Assembly: GCA_030077755.1 (NCBI GenBank)
Contig: JAQJZZ010000011.1
Coordinates: 744,001 to 808,000 of the forward strand
DNA length: 64,000 nucleotides
Direction of reading: 5' to 3'
Source of the DNA: Filosporella fistucella
Taxonomy: Eukaryota > Ascomycota > Leotiomycetes > Helotiales
In this document: one piece after another, positions 24,895-34,364 of the stretch
Position numbering within the stretch: the first letter of the stretch is position 1
Layout of the letters: each line of letters begins with the position of its first letter
Program-made: the position numbers and the translations under genes
Notes under the pieces: model-generated
What the model was told of the DNA's origin: nothing
The model's database searches: none
The model's input: only the letters and a program-made list of their open reading frames with translations

Positions 24895-26312
24895 AGCATG
24901 ACTTTGGTGATGTCCGAGTCTCGAGTAGAGATCTGTGGGAGTTTATATAGAGCTTTGCATGCGAGAGGAGAACTGATCTCGTGCATCATTGCTATGATTG
25001 TGAAAGGAATAATGTTGATGATATTATGAATGTGGATTTTCATGAATAACAAAGGAGTCCGAATTTTCTTTGTACATCCGAATCATGAATCGAGACGGCC
25101 AATCACTCATACTCGACTCACATTCCTTCGATCTCCTAGTTATGCCGAAAAAAAACTATTTTCATCGGGATGTCGAAAATAGTCGATGGATCATGGTCCA
25201 CTCCACATTAGGAAGTCTGTACCCAATAAAAATCATCACGACCTATGCAATCGAGGTTAAGATACATTTTGAGAATATGAGAAGCAACGTCCTAGAAGAC
25301 GATGATGTTGAATACAAATCTTAGCTGTAGGTGCGCTACGCTTCAGAGCTCTTGTTGAGGTGAAATAATCAATAAATTGTCTTCATGGTACTAGCCATTT
25401 GTTGCGAACCAAAAGAGACGATAACATTCTCGAGGATTGAATTACGTGAATCATTGCGAGATACCAAATTGTCGACTCTCTCACAGCGAGCATAGTGAAG
25501 CTTGAAACATGAAATGGTATATCGCCGTGCTCAAGCGGTGTGTTCAGTTAAATCTTCCATTACTGAAGAGAAGTGCGATCTCATGATCAGCGAAGAAACA
25601 TATGAAATATTCGCAACTTTGGGAAAAGCGTGTTTGATATTTGTAGGAGAGAGTTATGGAAAAAATGTCAAGAAATTCAAGATAATAGCAAACAATCTCA
25701 ACCGAGGTTCGATGAGTCAGCGTCACCACTTCACTTCAACTTTTATATCTGACTTTCCTCGAGATTTTCATAAGATGATAATGTAGCATTCTCCATACTT
25801 GAAGTCTCGAAACATTACGAGATTTAATTCCTTTTCTGCTCTTCTCTGCCGAACCTTTGCATTTCCGCTGCTATTTTTAGACTCCACTGCCGAATTCAAG
25901 CCACCGAAGCCAGCCTCAAATTGACAAGCAATTTCAACTCACGGCACCGTACCTTTCGCGTTGTACAAGATTCCTATCCAGGCAAGTTTCAATACGCCAA
26001 CACCAAAAACAGGCGAGCAAACGGTGACCTGGGAAGTGAAACATCTGATCAGCACTCAAAGTCACTTCCGTGGCTGAATTCAAGTCGCTCTTTCGATTCG
26101 CATAGCAAGAATTGTGGAAATGGATACGGGACATGTAAATCAATCCTTCGGGACGAGACTTTTGTTTTCGTGGGCTGCTTTGTCTTGAAGATCTGAGGTG
26201 GAACTGGGTAAGCTAGGGCTGCATATATACTCTACCCCTCATAGAAAGAGAAACTTCCCTTAACCGCTCTCCCATACCCGAACAGACTTTTCTCACATCT
26301 CAATCTACCACA
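24895..26312. other. Intergenic, no convincing gene
   Basis: Short frames at 25070-25324, 25502-25786 and 25921-26196 have no domain-like sequence, signal peptide or splice-consistent extension. A TATA-like word (GCATATATAC, about 26220) precedes the secreted-protein gene downstream. Confidence 0.5.
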
Positions 26313-27146
26313 ATGCGTGTCTCAATCTCGAAAACCTTGAGTGTCTCATTTCTCCTCAATTTGGGAGGAGTGTACGCTGCCTGCAACGCGGACAAGTGAG
26401 TCTCCGAGGAAGTTTCCAAGTCGGCTACTGACTTGAGATCTAGTTGCTATCGAGCGATGTTCCCTTGCGCGTCACCAGCTTTCGTCTCTCAGGCTTCTGC
26501 ATTCTGCGCAACAATTACATCTGGTGGCGTGACTGCGACAAATTACCCTCCGAGAGCAACTGCTGCTTGCGGAATAGCTGCATCTCGATACGTCTCTGCT
26601 TGCAAGTGTGGCTCAACATGCAAGACCACTGTCGCTACCTCCACAACCAGTTCATGCGTCCCTACTCCCACAGCTGGAAATCTCCTTCCAGACGGCGAAT
26701 TCGAGTGTGGTCTCGGTACTTGGACAATTCAAACACCTGACACAGCTGCTACAGCTGGTGTTCAATCCGGAAACGCCCACATCGGACAAAAGTCATTCCA
26801 AGTTGATTTCCACCCTCCATCTGTTAGCAATGAACTGGGTGTCAGTGCCAGAGTGCTCAGTAAGGCTGTGGATGTCACTCCTGGTGTAGCGTACCAACTT
26901 CAATTCTACACCTTCTTCGATAATGGGGATGCTGGGTTCGTTGGAGTCATGATCAATGATGTACCCTTTTACACAATCGATGCGAGAGACAAAGGGTTTC
27001 TCTGGAATCTGAATGAGGTTGCTTGGACAGCTGGTACAGGTATAAAAACTGCTACGATCAAGTTTGAATTCTTGTTTGGCTCTGTAAATTCTGTGGATAA
27101 GATTGATAGCGTCTTGTTCCGAGTTTCTCCTATACAAGTCAGCTGA
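26313..27146 (+). CDS. Secreted two-module protein: Cys-rich head plus CBM-like domain
   Basis: Exons 26313-26395 and 26444-27146 give 261 residues. The 48-nt intron (GTGAGT..CTGAC..CTAG, phase 2) joins CNAD to NCYRAM. The signal peptide covers residues 1-22 (ending GGVYA). Residues 23-95 form a cysteine-rich head (AACNADNCYRAMFPC, AFC, TAAC, ACKCGSTC), then a Thr/Ser linker with SSCVPTPT. From about residue 110 a module begins with NLLPDGEFECGLGTWTIQ, the typical first strand of CBM4/9-like or galactose-binding beta-sandwich domains, running to the stop TGA 27144-27146. This architecture is common in fungal secreted proteins of unknown enzyme class. It is presumably extracellular or wall-associated and may bind glycans; no catalytic domain is present. 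Confidence 0.85.
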
Positions 27147-28078
27147 GTGTAATCCCGGCAAGGGTAGACCATTTAGAGAGCATTTGAAAGAGTGGAAGGT
27201 GGATTGTAACGCCATGTCAAAAAGTTTAGCATGGAAAATTGGAGAACGTCCTTACTCATTGACGATTGTAAATGCCTTACCTGAGAACCGTGGCCTATCT
27301 CGATAGTAGATGATCCTGCCCGTCGCTCCACAACCCCACTGCCTTTCAAATTGCTTTCCGGGTCGGACTAGACCCTGTTTAGTTCATTTGATTGGCCACC
27401 GCATTTTAGCATAGTGTCTGTCGTTGAATTTTTGAGTATCTATCGAAGATCGGTATCAATATCTAAAGGTGTATTTAAGAACGATGATTAATGCTTATAA
27501 TAATAATAATTACAACATTTGCTGCTTTCGTCAAAACAAATAATTGATAACAAAGGTCAAAATTTCAGGACGCAAGTCTAGTGATTAGTCGATTACATCA
27601 TGAACAAGAACCTCGGGGCATCCAAAACGTAATTGACCTCATATGAGTCAAAGGAAAACCATGAGCATCCCTCGAAAATCGCTTGCCGCTTCAACTGCAT
27701 TCGAAATAAAACAGCAGAGGATATTCACAAAATGAAATGTGAAACAGATCATGTATAATGCGGCTTGAAGCATTATGATTACGATCTTGATTGTGGAGGT
27801 TGCTCTTTCCTCAGTGGGTCTATCCAAATAAGGTTTGTCTGGCCCTCACAACGACTCCATCGTGAGAAGACCCAAAGCAGCCGGACTTTCTAGAAGGCCA
27901 CCTGACAATCATTCGAATCGGGATTAGGTAGCGGGCCATCAAAAGTCGTGCTTTGCATACCTAACTCAACATGCATCGTTATATATCTAGGAAAGGCGAT
28001 CGAAACATCACTATAGGACACAGATACCACTCACAAACAGCTTCTTCGGCGCAACTATCCAGATCCTGTCAAGCAAGA
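27147..28078. other. Intergenic, no gene seen
   Basis: About 930 bases. There is a short (TAA)n run near 27498-27511. Nothing else is supportable. Confidence 0.5.
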
Positions 28079-29209
28079 ATGAAGAAACGCGAGCCCGTTC
28101 CCCCTCGTCGCTCCCTTCTGTTGAGTCTTCCCCCTGAGATCAGAAAGAAAATCTGGCAACTTTGCACCGATTTCGAAGGGTCCGATGGGCCATGTACCTT
28201 CAGGTTCAAGTTCACTGGGCCAGCTTTCCTAAAGGCGCTCGTGCTCACCAAAAAGGACATATTGCAAGAAGCTTTGCACGAGTACTGCAGAAAAAAAACG
28301 GTGAGCTAACATGGTTCTGCCCTCTCGTGATACACTCATCAACTTGCGTCTCTCGTCCAGCTTTATACTGGGACGAAAGTTTCGCGAAGGCTCATGCTCC
28401 CAAGCGTTCCCCAAGCGGTGTCCCCTTGCCAAATTCTGATTCTTGACGCGGTTATAGTGGGTTCTCTATTCAAGCAATCATAAGGTTTTCGAGGCTCGAT
28501 CGAGCATCAAATGGATTCAATGCATCCACACGCTTGAGTGGAACTTTCGGTATGTATTGTCCTTCTCCGAGCTAGAGCAATGTTAGAATCTTCGATTGAC
28601 AAGCATAGGGAAACAATGCGCAATTTCCAATCCTTGACAGAATTGATGAACTCGAACGTGTGGAAAGCAGAGCATCTGCAGCGATTGACTATCCAAATAT
28701 CAAACCACAGCGATGAATACCGATATGGGCAATACTTGCTACTTATGAAGACACTCCATAAAGTTCTCGCTCAATTCAAAAAGCTGGAGGTACTGGTTAT
28801 AAGAATAGTTGTAGGCGGAACACGCTTTAAAACCGGAGAAGACCGACCAGAAGGGAACCTGGTTAATCGTATTTCAGAAGTCTTCGGCGTCAGAGGTATA
28901 TTGTATGGCCAACCGGAGGTTGGCGATGTTTGGTTGAGCAAAGACAAGGTCAAGTTTTGGAGATACCCAGAACGAACCATTTCTTACTGCTGGACAGCAC
29001 CAACCGATGAAGTGCTCCAGGTCAGTAAATATTGGCTGGAAAAACGACAGGTGATTGCAGCGCCGGAGCCAGTCTTACACCGTATGAAACAAGAGCGCGC
29101 GGGGGATGCAGATGAAGTAGAAGACACGAAAGCCCAAGCTGTACTCCAGAAGATACAACAATTCAAGGAGGCTCAAAAACACGATGGGATGGATTCCAAG
29201 GATAGATAG
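28079..29209 (+). CDS. LPPEIR-motif (F-box/2EXR-like) protein, exon structure partly unresolved
   Basis: The first exon has RRSLLLSLPPEIRKKIWQLC, the short leucine-rich LPPEIR start that in fungi marks F-box-like or 2EXR proteins. It ends near 28303 before a GTGAGC donor with a CTAAC branch. A strong intron at 28550-28608 (59 nt, GTATGT..TTGACAAGCATAG) joins HTLEWNFR in frame to ETMRNFQSL. The last exon (28609-29209) codes a long helical region with QRLTIQIS and KKLEVLVIRIV, and an acidic/basic tail ending in TAG. The middle exon(s) between about 28363 and 28549 are ambiguous, because frames change and donors are weak. A start at 27971 is also possible. Function is unknown; the family is usually linked to protein interaction or ubiquitin ligase adaptors. 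Confidence 0.6.
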
Positions 29210-29565
29210 TCAAGAAAGTCTGTTTCTATTCTGCCAGCCAGACAAAATGCAGAATCATTCACACCGCTTTGAGGCTCCAAAATGTGACATTGCTTCCCGG
29301 CGGTTTGAGTTGTCAATAGACTTCTCAGTCAATAGTGTTTTGTAGGATGTGAAATAGAATATCTGTAGAGTCGGAGGTAACGGAACATTTGTGTATCCGG
29401 CAAAGTAGAACACATAGAGGTGCACAATAGCTTCAAAATAGACGTTGTTGATCTCCCCCACAGAAAAGCCAATTTAAGCGAAGACAGTCTTGGCGCACAA
29501 ATCAATCTTTCAACGACGACCTCACCGCGAGACTCTATTATCAGGATTCTCGACCTCAACAAACT

Positions 29566-29648
29566 GTATGTACCTTGGTTCCTCCTACAAGATGAATCGC
29601 GCATTGCGATATCCTACGATGGTTGATTTACTAATTAACCCTGCACAG
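29566..29648 (+). other. Probable 5' UTR intron of the NAC-beta gene
   Basis: GTATGT donor, TACTAATTAAC branch region and GCACAG acceptor, 83 nt long, about 70 bases upstream of the NAC-beta ATG. It is not needed for coding, so this is inferred from splice motifs only. Confidence 0.55.
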
Positions 29649-29718
29649 CCTCACGATTTCGATCTACCCATCCCCACCTACCCTCCGCATTCCTGACGAA
29701 GGTCTTACTACCGCAATC

Positions 29719-30481
29719 ATGGATATGGAAAAGTTGAAGAAGATGCAGCAGTCGGTGCGAATTGGTAAGTTAGAACTGGTTTGATGCGGTCTGCAAGCTC
29801 CGGGCAGCCCCTTTGTCGGGGCTGCGGGATTCTTGAATCGTAAATAAAGGGCAGGGTAGCTAACATTCTTCGCAGGGTACGTCTAGCCTCCTACCTTTCT
29901 CCGTCGAACTCGATCTATATAATACCGATTTGGATGACTTTAGTTGCGGGATGAAGATGGATGTGCTGACGTTGGAATAGTGGCAAGGGCACCCCAAGAA
30001 GAAAGGTCAAGAAGGTCCACAAGACCGCTGGTGTCGATGACAAGAAGCTACAAACCGCATTGAAGAAGCTCAATGTTCAACCTATCCAAGCAATTGAGGA
30101 GGTCAACATGTTCAAGGCCGACGGAAATGTCATCCACTTTGCCGCACCAAAAGGTAAAATGGCTCCATGCGAATACTGGTCTCGGCGGCGTATGGGGAAA
30201 TTTTACGTTCAGTGCTAATGTAGGTTTTAGTCCACGCCGCTGTACCATCCAACACTTTCGCTATCTACGGAAACGGTGAAGACAAGGAGTTGACTGAGCT
30301 CGTCCCTGGTATCCTGAACCAACTTGGTCCAGACTCTCTCGCATCTCTCAGAAAGCTCGCCGAAAGCTACCAATCCATGCAAAAGCAAGAAGGTGGTGAG
30401 GACAAGAAGGACGATGACGAGGATGACGATGACATTCCAGATTTGGTTGCAGGGGAGAACTTTGAGGATAAGGTCGAATAA
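29719..30481 (+). CDS. egd1: Nascent polypeptide-associated complex subunit beta
   Basis: This is the NAC-beta subunit, which pairs with NAC-alpha on the ribosome near the exit tunnel and binds nascent chains. Exons are 29719-29764, 29876 (one base), 29981-30153 and 30231-30481, for 156 residues. The protein has the ribosome-binding motif [12 protein letters not shown] at residues about 16-27. The NAC domain follows ([17 protein letters not shown], then [20 protein letters not shown]), then [16 protein letters not shown] and an acidic C-terminus ([18 protein letters not shown]). Length and motifs match the family. To read [10 protein letters not shown], the first two introns (29765-29875 and 29877-29980) must be separated by a single G at 29876. 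Each has a good donor (GTAAGT, GTACGT), branch (GCTAAC, GCTGAC) and acceptor (CGCAG, AATAG). A single intron gives a frameshift or a stop. Confidence 0.93.
29804..29825 (+). other. Hairpin inside NAC-beta intron 1
   Basis: GCAGCCCC at 29804-29811 and GGGGCTGC at 29818-29825 form a perfect 8-bp GC-rich stem with a 6-base loop. It lies midway through the 111-nt intron and could bring the splice sites closer together. Confidence 0.6.
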
Positions 30482-31049
30482 AAGGCTAAATCAGATGTTG
30501 CAGCACAGCATTGGAGAACCGGAGGGGCATATTTGAGGTTTCTGCAGGCGCTCTACCTATGTGGTAGCATGAAATAAGGCACATTTTCGGTAGTTAGGTT
30601 TGCTTGCTTGTACAAAATCATACAGCGCCTTCGAATCCATCACAGATATTTCGGAGACCTGGAGACGTTGAAGCTCTGAAGCATGGTTCTCAAGCTGGTG
30701 AACATCTCGCTCAAGCCAGCACCGTCAACGATGCACGTGACCTTCTATACTACTCCTGCGATCCACAGATTTTGATCTTATCCGAGGCTGACAAACTTCA
30801 CTGCAGTTCTTTGATTTGTGAGAATCCTCCCAATGCAGCACTCCATCCGACCTTCCTATTTTCATTTTCATGCAGATGACAGAGCAGCAGTCTAACAAAA
30901 ATTTCCTCTCTGGCGTGGTGAGTCATACTACAGCTATAAAGGCAGATTTTATCATTCATTGCAAGTGTTTCTTGTGCTTAAGACTGCTATTTCCAAAACT
31001 AGCATTGCAAATTTTGATAACATCTCATCATTTCCGAACACAACAAAGA
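30482..31049. other. Intergenic; promoter region of the first GNAT gene
   Basis: About 570 bases without a gene. It holds GCACGTGAC at 30733-30741, the same 9-mer found upstream of the next two GNAT genes. Confidence 0.5.
30733..30741 (+). promoter_or_regulatory. CACGTGAC E-box-like element upstream of GNAT gene 1
   Basis: GCACGTGAC, about 310 bases before the ATG at 31050. CACGTG is the core recognised by bHLH factors; the repeat before each paralogue suggests duplicated regulation. Confidence 0.4.
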
Positions 31050-31754
31050 ATGAACAACATTGCTGAGTCCGAGAGGCTTTGGCTGCAGCCTTTATCCGTG
31101 GAACACCATTTAGAGGCATATCATGCCTTAAATAGCGATCCAGAGGCGAAGAAATGGTCGTGAGTCTCTTCAGGTTGTTCTTTTTATCAGGCGCAAAGCG
31201 TTCAAGTCACTTGCATATTATCTAATCCATTCTATAGAAGCCGGCCTCCGCTTGAGAGCCTCGAAGAGTCGAAGGCTCTCCTACTATCCAGACTTCCATC
31301 TGAAGAGAAACCGTTCTTGGAGACTATGGCTATCGTCCTTCGTCCATCAGAGAGCCATCCGGAAGCCCAGATCGTTGGCTTCCTTGGAGTGGTCCGTGTA
31401 TCGTCCAAGATGAATGCTGCAGAAGTTGGCTATGGTCTTAACACGAAATTTTGGGGGCATGGCTACGCATCAGAAGCTTTGAAACTATTTGTTGACTACT
31501 ATTGGAAGACCGATAGTATGTTTAATAATTACAATTTTCATGAAGCTTTCTACTAATATTCATCAGGGAAAGATCCAAGGGATTTGATAATGGGCGAAGT
31601 AGATCCTATGAATATTGCTAGTCAGAGGGTGCTCGAAAAAGCTGGATTCGAGAAGAGGGAGCTGAATGAGAAAGCTTATCAATACGAGAACACGAAAACA
31701 GGAGAGAAGATCTGGAAGCCGGCGGTTATGTTTATTTTGGCAAGGCCAAAATAA
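31050..31754 (+). CDS. GNAT-family N-acetyltransferase, tandem copy 1
   Basis: Exons 31050-31159, 31238-31515 and 31567-31754 give 191 residues. Introns are 78 nt (phase 2, after KKW plus TC) and 51 nt (phase 1). The order is RimJ/RimL type: SERLWLQPLSVEHHLEAYHA at the N-terminus, a middle sheet with IVGFLGVVRV, acetyl-CoA loop FWGHGYASEALKLFVDYYW at about residues 120-138, and the final helix-strand NIASQRVLEKAGFEKREL. These fit an enzyme moving acetyl from acetyl-CoA to an amine, probably cytosolic; the substrate is unknown. It is the first of three head-to-tail paralogues (31.0-33.8 kb). Confidence 0.85.
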
Positions 31755-31886
31755 TCAAGTTTCGTACCATATAATCTAAATTCCTGTGTCTTCCATTACA
31801 CTGTAGATACCCTAACCAATATCACCTTTATAAGGTACTATACCTAACATGTATTCCACGACCCACTTCCTCCACTTCAAATAAGT

Positions 31887-31902
31887 AGCACGTGACGTGA
31901 CT
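31887..31902 (+). promoter_or_regulatory. Shared AGCACGTGAC element upstream of GNAT gene 2
   Basis: AGCACGTGACGTGACT, about 115 bases before the ATG at 32012. It differs by one base from the block upstream of GNAT gene 3. Confidence 0.45.
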
Positions 31903-32011
31903 CAAATGGCCACGGTCTAAGCAGATATAAGGCCTTCGGCTTGGTTTAAGAATAGCTACAACCAACTTGCTATATCTTCGACAGTTTAATAGCGGCAGAA
32001 GTACTTACGAA

Positions 32012-32776
32012 ATGGCCACGACGGCAGCTGAATCTTCGCGCCTCGTTCTACATCCTCTTACGGCCGAGAACCATCTCCAGGACTACCACCTGATAATGAG
32101 CAACCCCTCTTCAATGATGTGGTCGTAAGCTTGCCTCGTATATACTACAAATCGAAGTTAACATTACAAACTCTAGGAAATCCAAACCATACACCTCAAT
32201 TTCGCAGACCCTTGCACTGATCGAAGACTCCCAGCCGACAAGGGATCGACCATGGAATCGGCGTTGGGCAATTATGATTCGAAGAGACACACTTAGGTCT
32301 CCAACCAACACTATTTCCCATGGTGCTGTTGTGAAGGAAAGGATGGTTGACACTGATCGTTCAGAAGCCGAACCTAAGTTAAAAATGATCGGTTTAGTGG
32401 GAATAGTTAGAGAGAGGGAAATAGGATACAAGCTCCATCCAGACTTCTGGGGAAGGGGATATATGACAGAAGCCCTCGCACTATTCGTTGATATGTTGTG
32501 GGGCTTGGAAGGTAGGTTCCTCTCATTTACCGCTTGCGAATTTTGGCTTTGGAGACATGGTGTTGAAGCTTTATGAGATGCTAATAAACAACAGAGACGG
32601 AATATTGGGACACCATTCTTGCAGCCGCTGATACCGAAAATAGATCAAGTATGAGAGTGTTAGAGAAAACTGGTTTTAAGAGAGGAAAGATCGAGGAGGG
32701 TATTTATGAGCGCGCTTGCTTGAATGGCGAGAGGAAAAGTGATTTGCAGCAATACGTTCTTGAACGACCACGTTAA
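32012..32776 (+). CDS. GNAT-family N-acetyltransferase, tandem copy 2
   Basis: Exons 32012-32124, 32177-32511 and 32595-32776 give 209 residues. Introns are 52 nt (phase 2, after MMW plus TC) and 83 nt (phase 1, after GLE), at the same homologous points as in copies 1 and 3. Features are ESSRLVLHPLTAENHLQDYH, a longer middle with an inserted KERMVDTDRSEAEPK loop, strand KMIGLVGIVREREIGYKL, acetyl-CoA loop FWGRGYMTEALALFVDMLW and the end SSMRVLEKTGFKRGKI. RimJ-like acetyltransferase with unknown substrate. The gap to copy 1 is only 257 bases, consistent with local duplication. Confidence 0.85.
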
Positions 32777-32891
32777 AGCTGAAACATTACCAGTTTGGGC
32801 AGCGGCTTCGGTGGCAGTGTTGTCGTAATGATATTTCATATGGTGTTCAATGCAAGCCGTTCAACAAGCTTAATCCAGTGTTCATCGTGAC

Positions 32892-32907
32892 AGCACGTGA
32901 CATGACT
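32892..32907 (+). promoter_or_regulatory. Shared AGCACGTGAC element upstream of GNAT gene 3
   Basis: AGCACGTGACATGACT, about 150 bases before the ATG at 33054, matching 15 of 16 bases of the element before copy 2. Confidence 0.45.
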
Positions 32908-33053
32908 GTATACGGATACGGAGCTCGGGGTAATCTACCGTATCTAGTGCTCTTGCATTGCATAGAACACCTTTCGTGAGCCGCATTTCAAGCTTAAAAT
33001 CAATTGATCAAGCTCAAGTAAAGTTTTCATATTATTCTAGCTCGCATAGCACA

Positions 33054-33840
33054 ATGCCGTACGAAGCCGAAACCCAGCGTCTTTACTTGGAACGTGTTTC
33101 CTCCAAGCATCTACATGATTTTCATCTCCTTTGGTCTTCTGAAGAATCAATGATATGGTCGTATGTGTTCCATTTCTTTCTATGATTTCCCTTCTCCGTT
33201 GCGTATAAGAACAGATAACCTGTCCCACTTGAAACACGAAAACTGAAAGACAGTAGCTTGAGACATCCCATGAAAGACATTAAGGAATCTGAGCAATGGC
33301 TACAGTCTTCTCTTACGAGCGTAAATCCGAACATTGACAAGTTTGGGATTATGCTCAAACCTGATTGTGACTCCAGATTCCAGCAAGTCAAGGAGAATGG
33401 AAAAATTGATACCGGTCACACAGATGCAGAGGAAGGAGAGGAAACGAGGATGATTGGACTTTTAGGAACCATTGGTGATGGAACAGAATTGGTATATATG
33501 CTCCATTGTGACTATTGGAAGAATGGTTATATGATGGAGGCATTGAATGCAATTTTCGGGGGGAAAGGATTGTTTTGGGGGTTGGAAAGTATGCTCAGCT
33601 TCGCTTCCTGGATCTTTTTTTGACACAAATAAACCAGATCGGAAGCACATCCAACACTTGGTAGCACATATTGATGCAGAGAATGTTGGGTCAATGAAGA
33701 CGATTGAAAAGGTTGGGGGAAGAAGGGGAGAGAGGAGAAATAAAGTATATGGGTTAGCGAGAGATAAAGGGGTTAATGGAGAGGTACCGGAGGACAAGCT
33801 GAGAGATGACTTTGTTTGGTATGTTGATAGGCCTATTTGA
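33054..33840 (+). CDS. GNAT-family N-acetyltransferase, diverged tandem copy 3
   Basis: Exons 33054-33160, 33254-33588 and 33638-33840 give 214 residues. Introns are 93 nt (phase 2) and 49 nt (phase 1). Exon 2 is 335 nt, the same length as in copy 2. Preserved parts are ETQRLYLERVSSKHLHDFHL, RMIGLLGTIGDGTELVYML and ENVGSMKTIEKVGGRRGER. The acetyl-CoA loop reads YWKNGYMMEAL instead of FWGRGYMTEAL, so the first Gly of the G-x-G pyrophosphate loop is Lys-Asn, and an insertion (NAIFGGKGLFWGLE) follows. It may be a weak enzyme or a paralogue losing function; the frame itself is intact. An upstream in-frame ATG at 32958 exists, but MPYEAE aligns with the paralogues. Confidence 0.75.
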
Positions 33841-34364
33841 ATCAGCCATAGGACTTTTGATGCATAGATATTCACTTTGATATCTTTGATTTCGAACCCT
33901 AGAACTTTCCAAAGCGATATAGAAACACAACGACGAATCAAATCAGGACAAAGAGGGAACATGTACCAAGATGTTATGTTTGAATTGCCTAAAGTTGGCG
34001 CAAACCAGAGCATCTCATGAACAAAGCAGTACTCTATTAAATGTATGAAATGGGATAGTTGCCTGCAGCAGCAATAAACACTCTTCAGGACTCCTTGGAT
34101 TTCGAGATCGTGCAACCTACCGAAGTTTTGAACTTGGAGCTTGAGTGAACATCTAGAAAACAGCAAGCCACAGATCGTCACGAAGTGAACTCGAGTTACC
34201 TTGATTTCAAGAGCAATCTCTGCGACTCGCAAAGATAAATACAGGCATCAAAATCGAAAAGCTAAGCGCAACTTTCACATAACCATCAACCTTCTCAGTC
34301 AACCCGTGTGTACTTCCACCAAAGACACGAAAATGAACGAATCTAACCTTCGGCTTATCTAAAA
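33841..34364. other. Intergenic, no gene seen
   Basis: About 520 bases; an antisense open frame through 33462-34232 overlaps GNAT copy 3 and shows no domain. Confidence 0.45.

Noticed and set aside
29765..29980. NAC-beta first intron as one 216-nt intron
   Set aside because: Joining 29764 to 29981 shifts the frame and destroys the conserved GGKGTPRRK motif.
33462..34232. 256-codon minus frame
   Set aside because: Partly antisense to GNAT copy 3 and its tail has no domain-like sequence.
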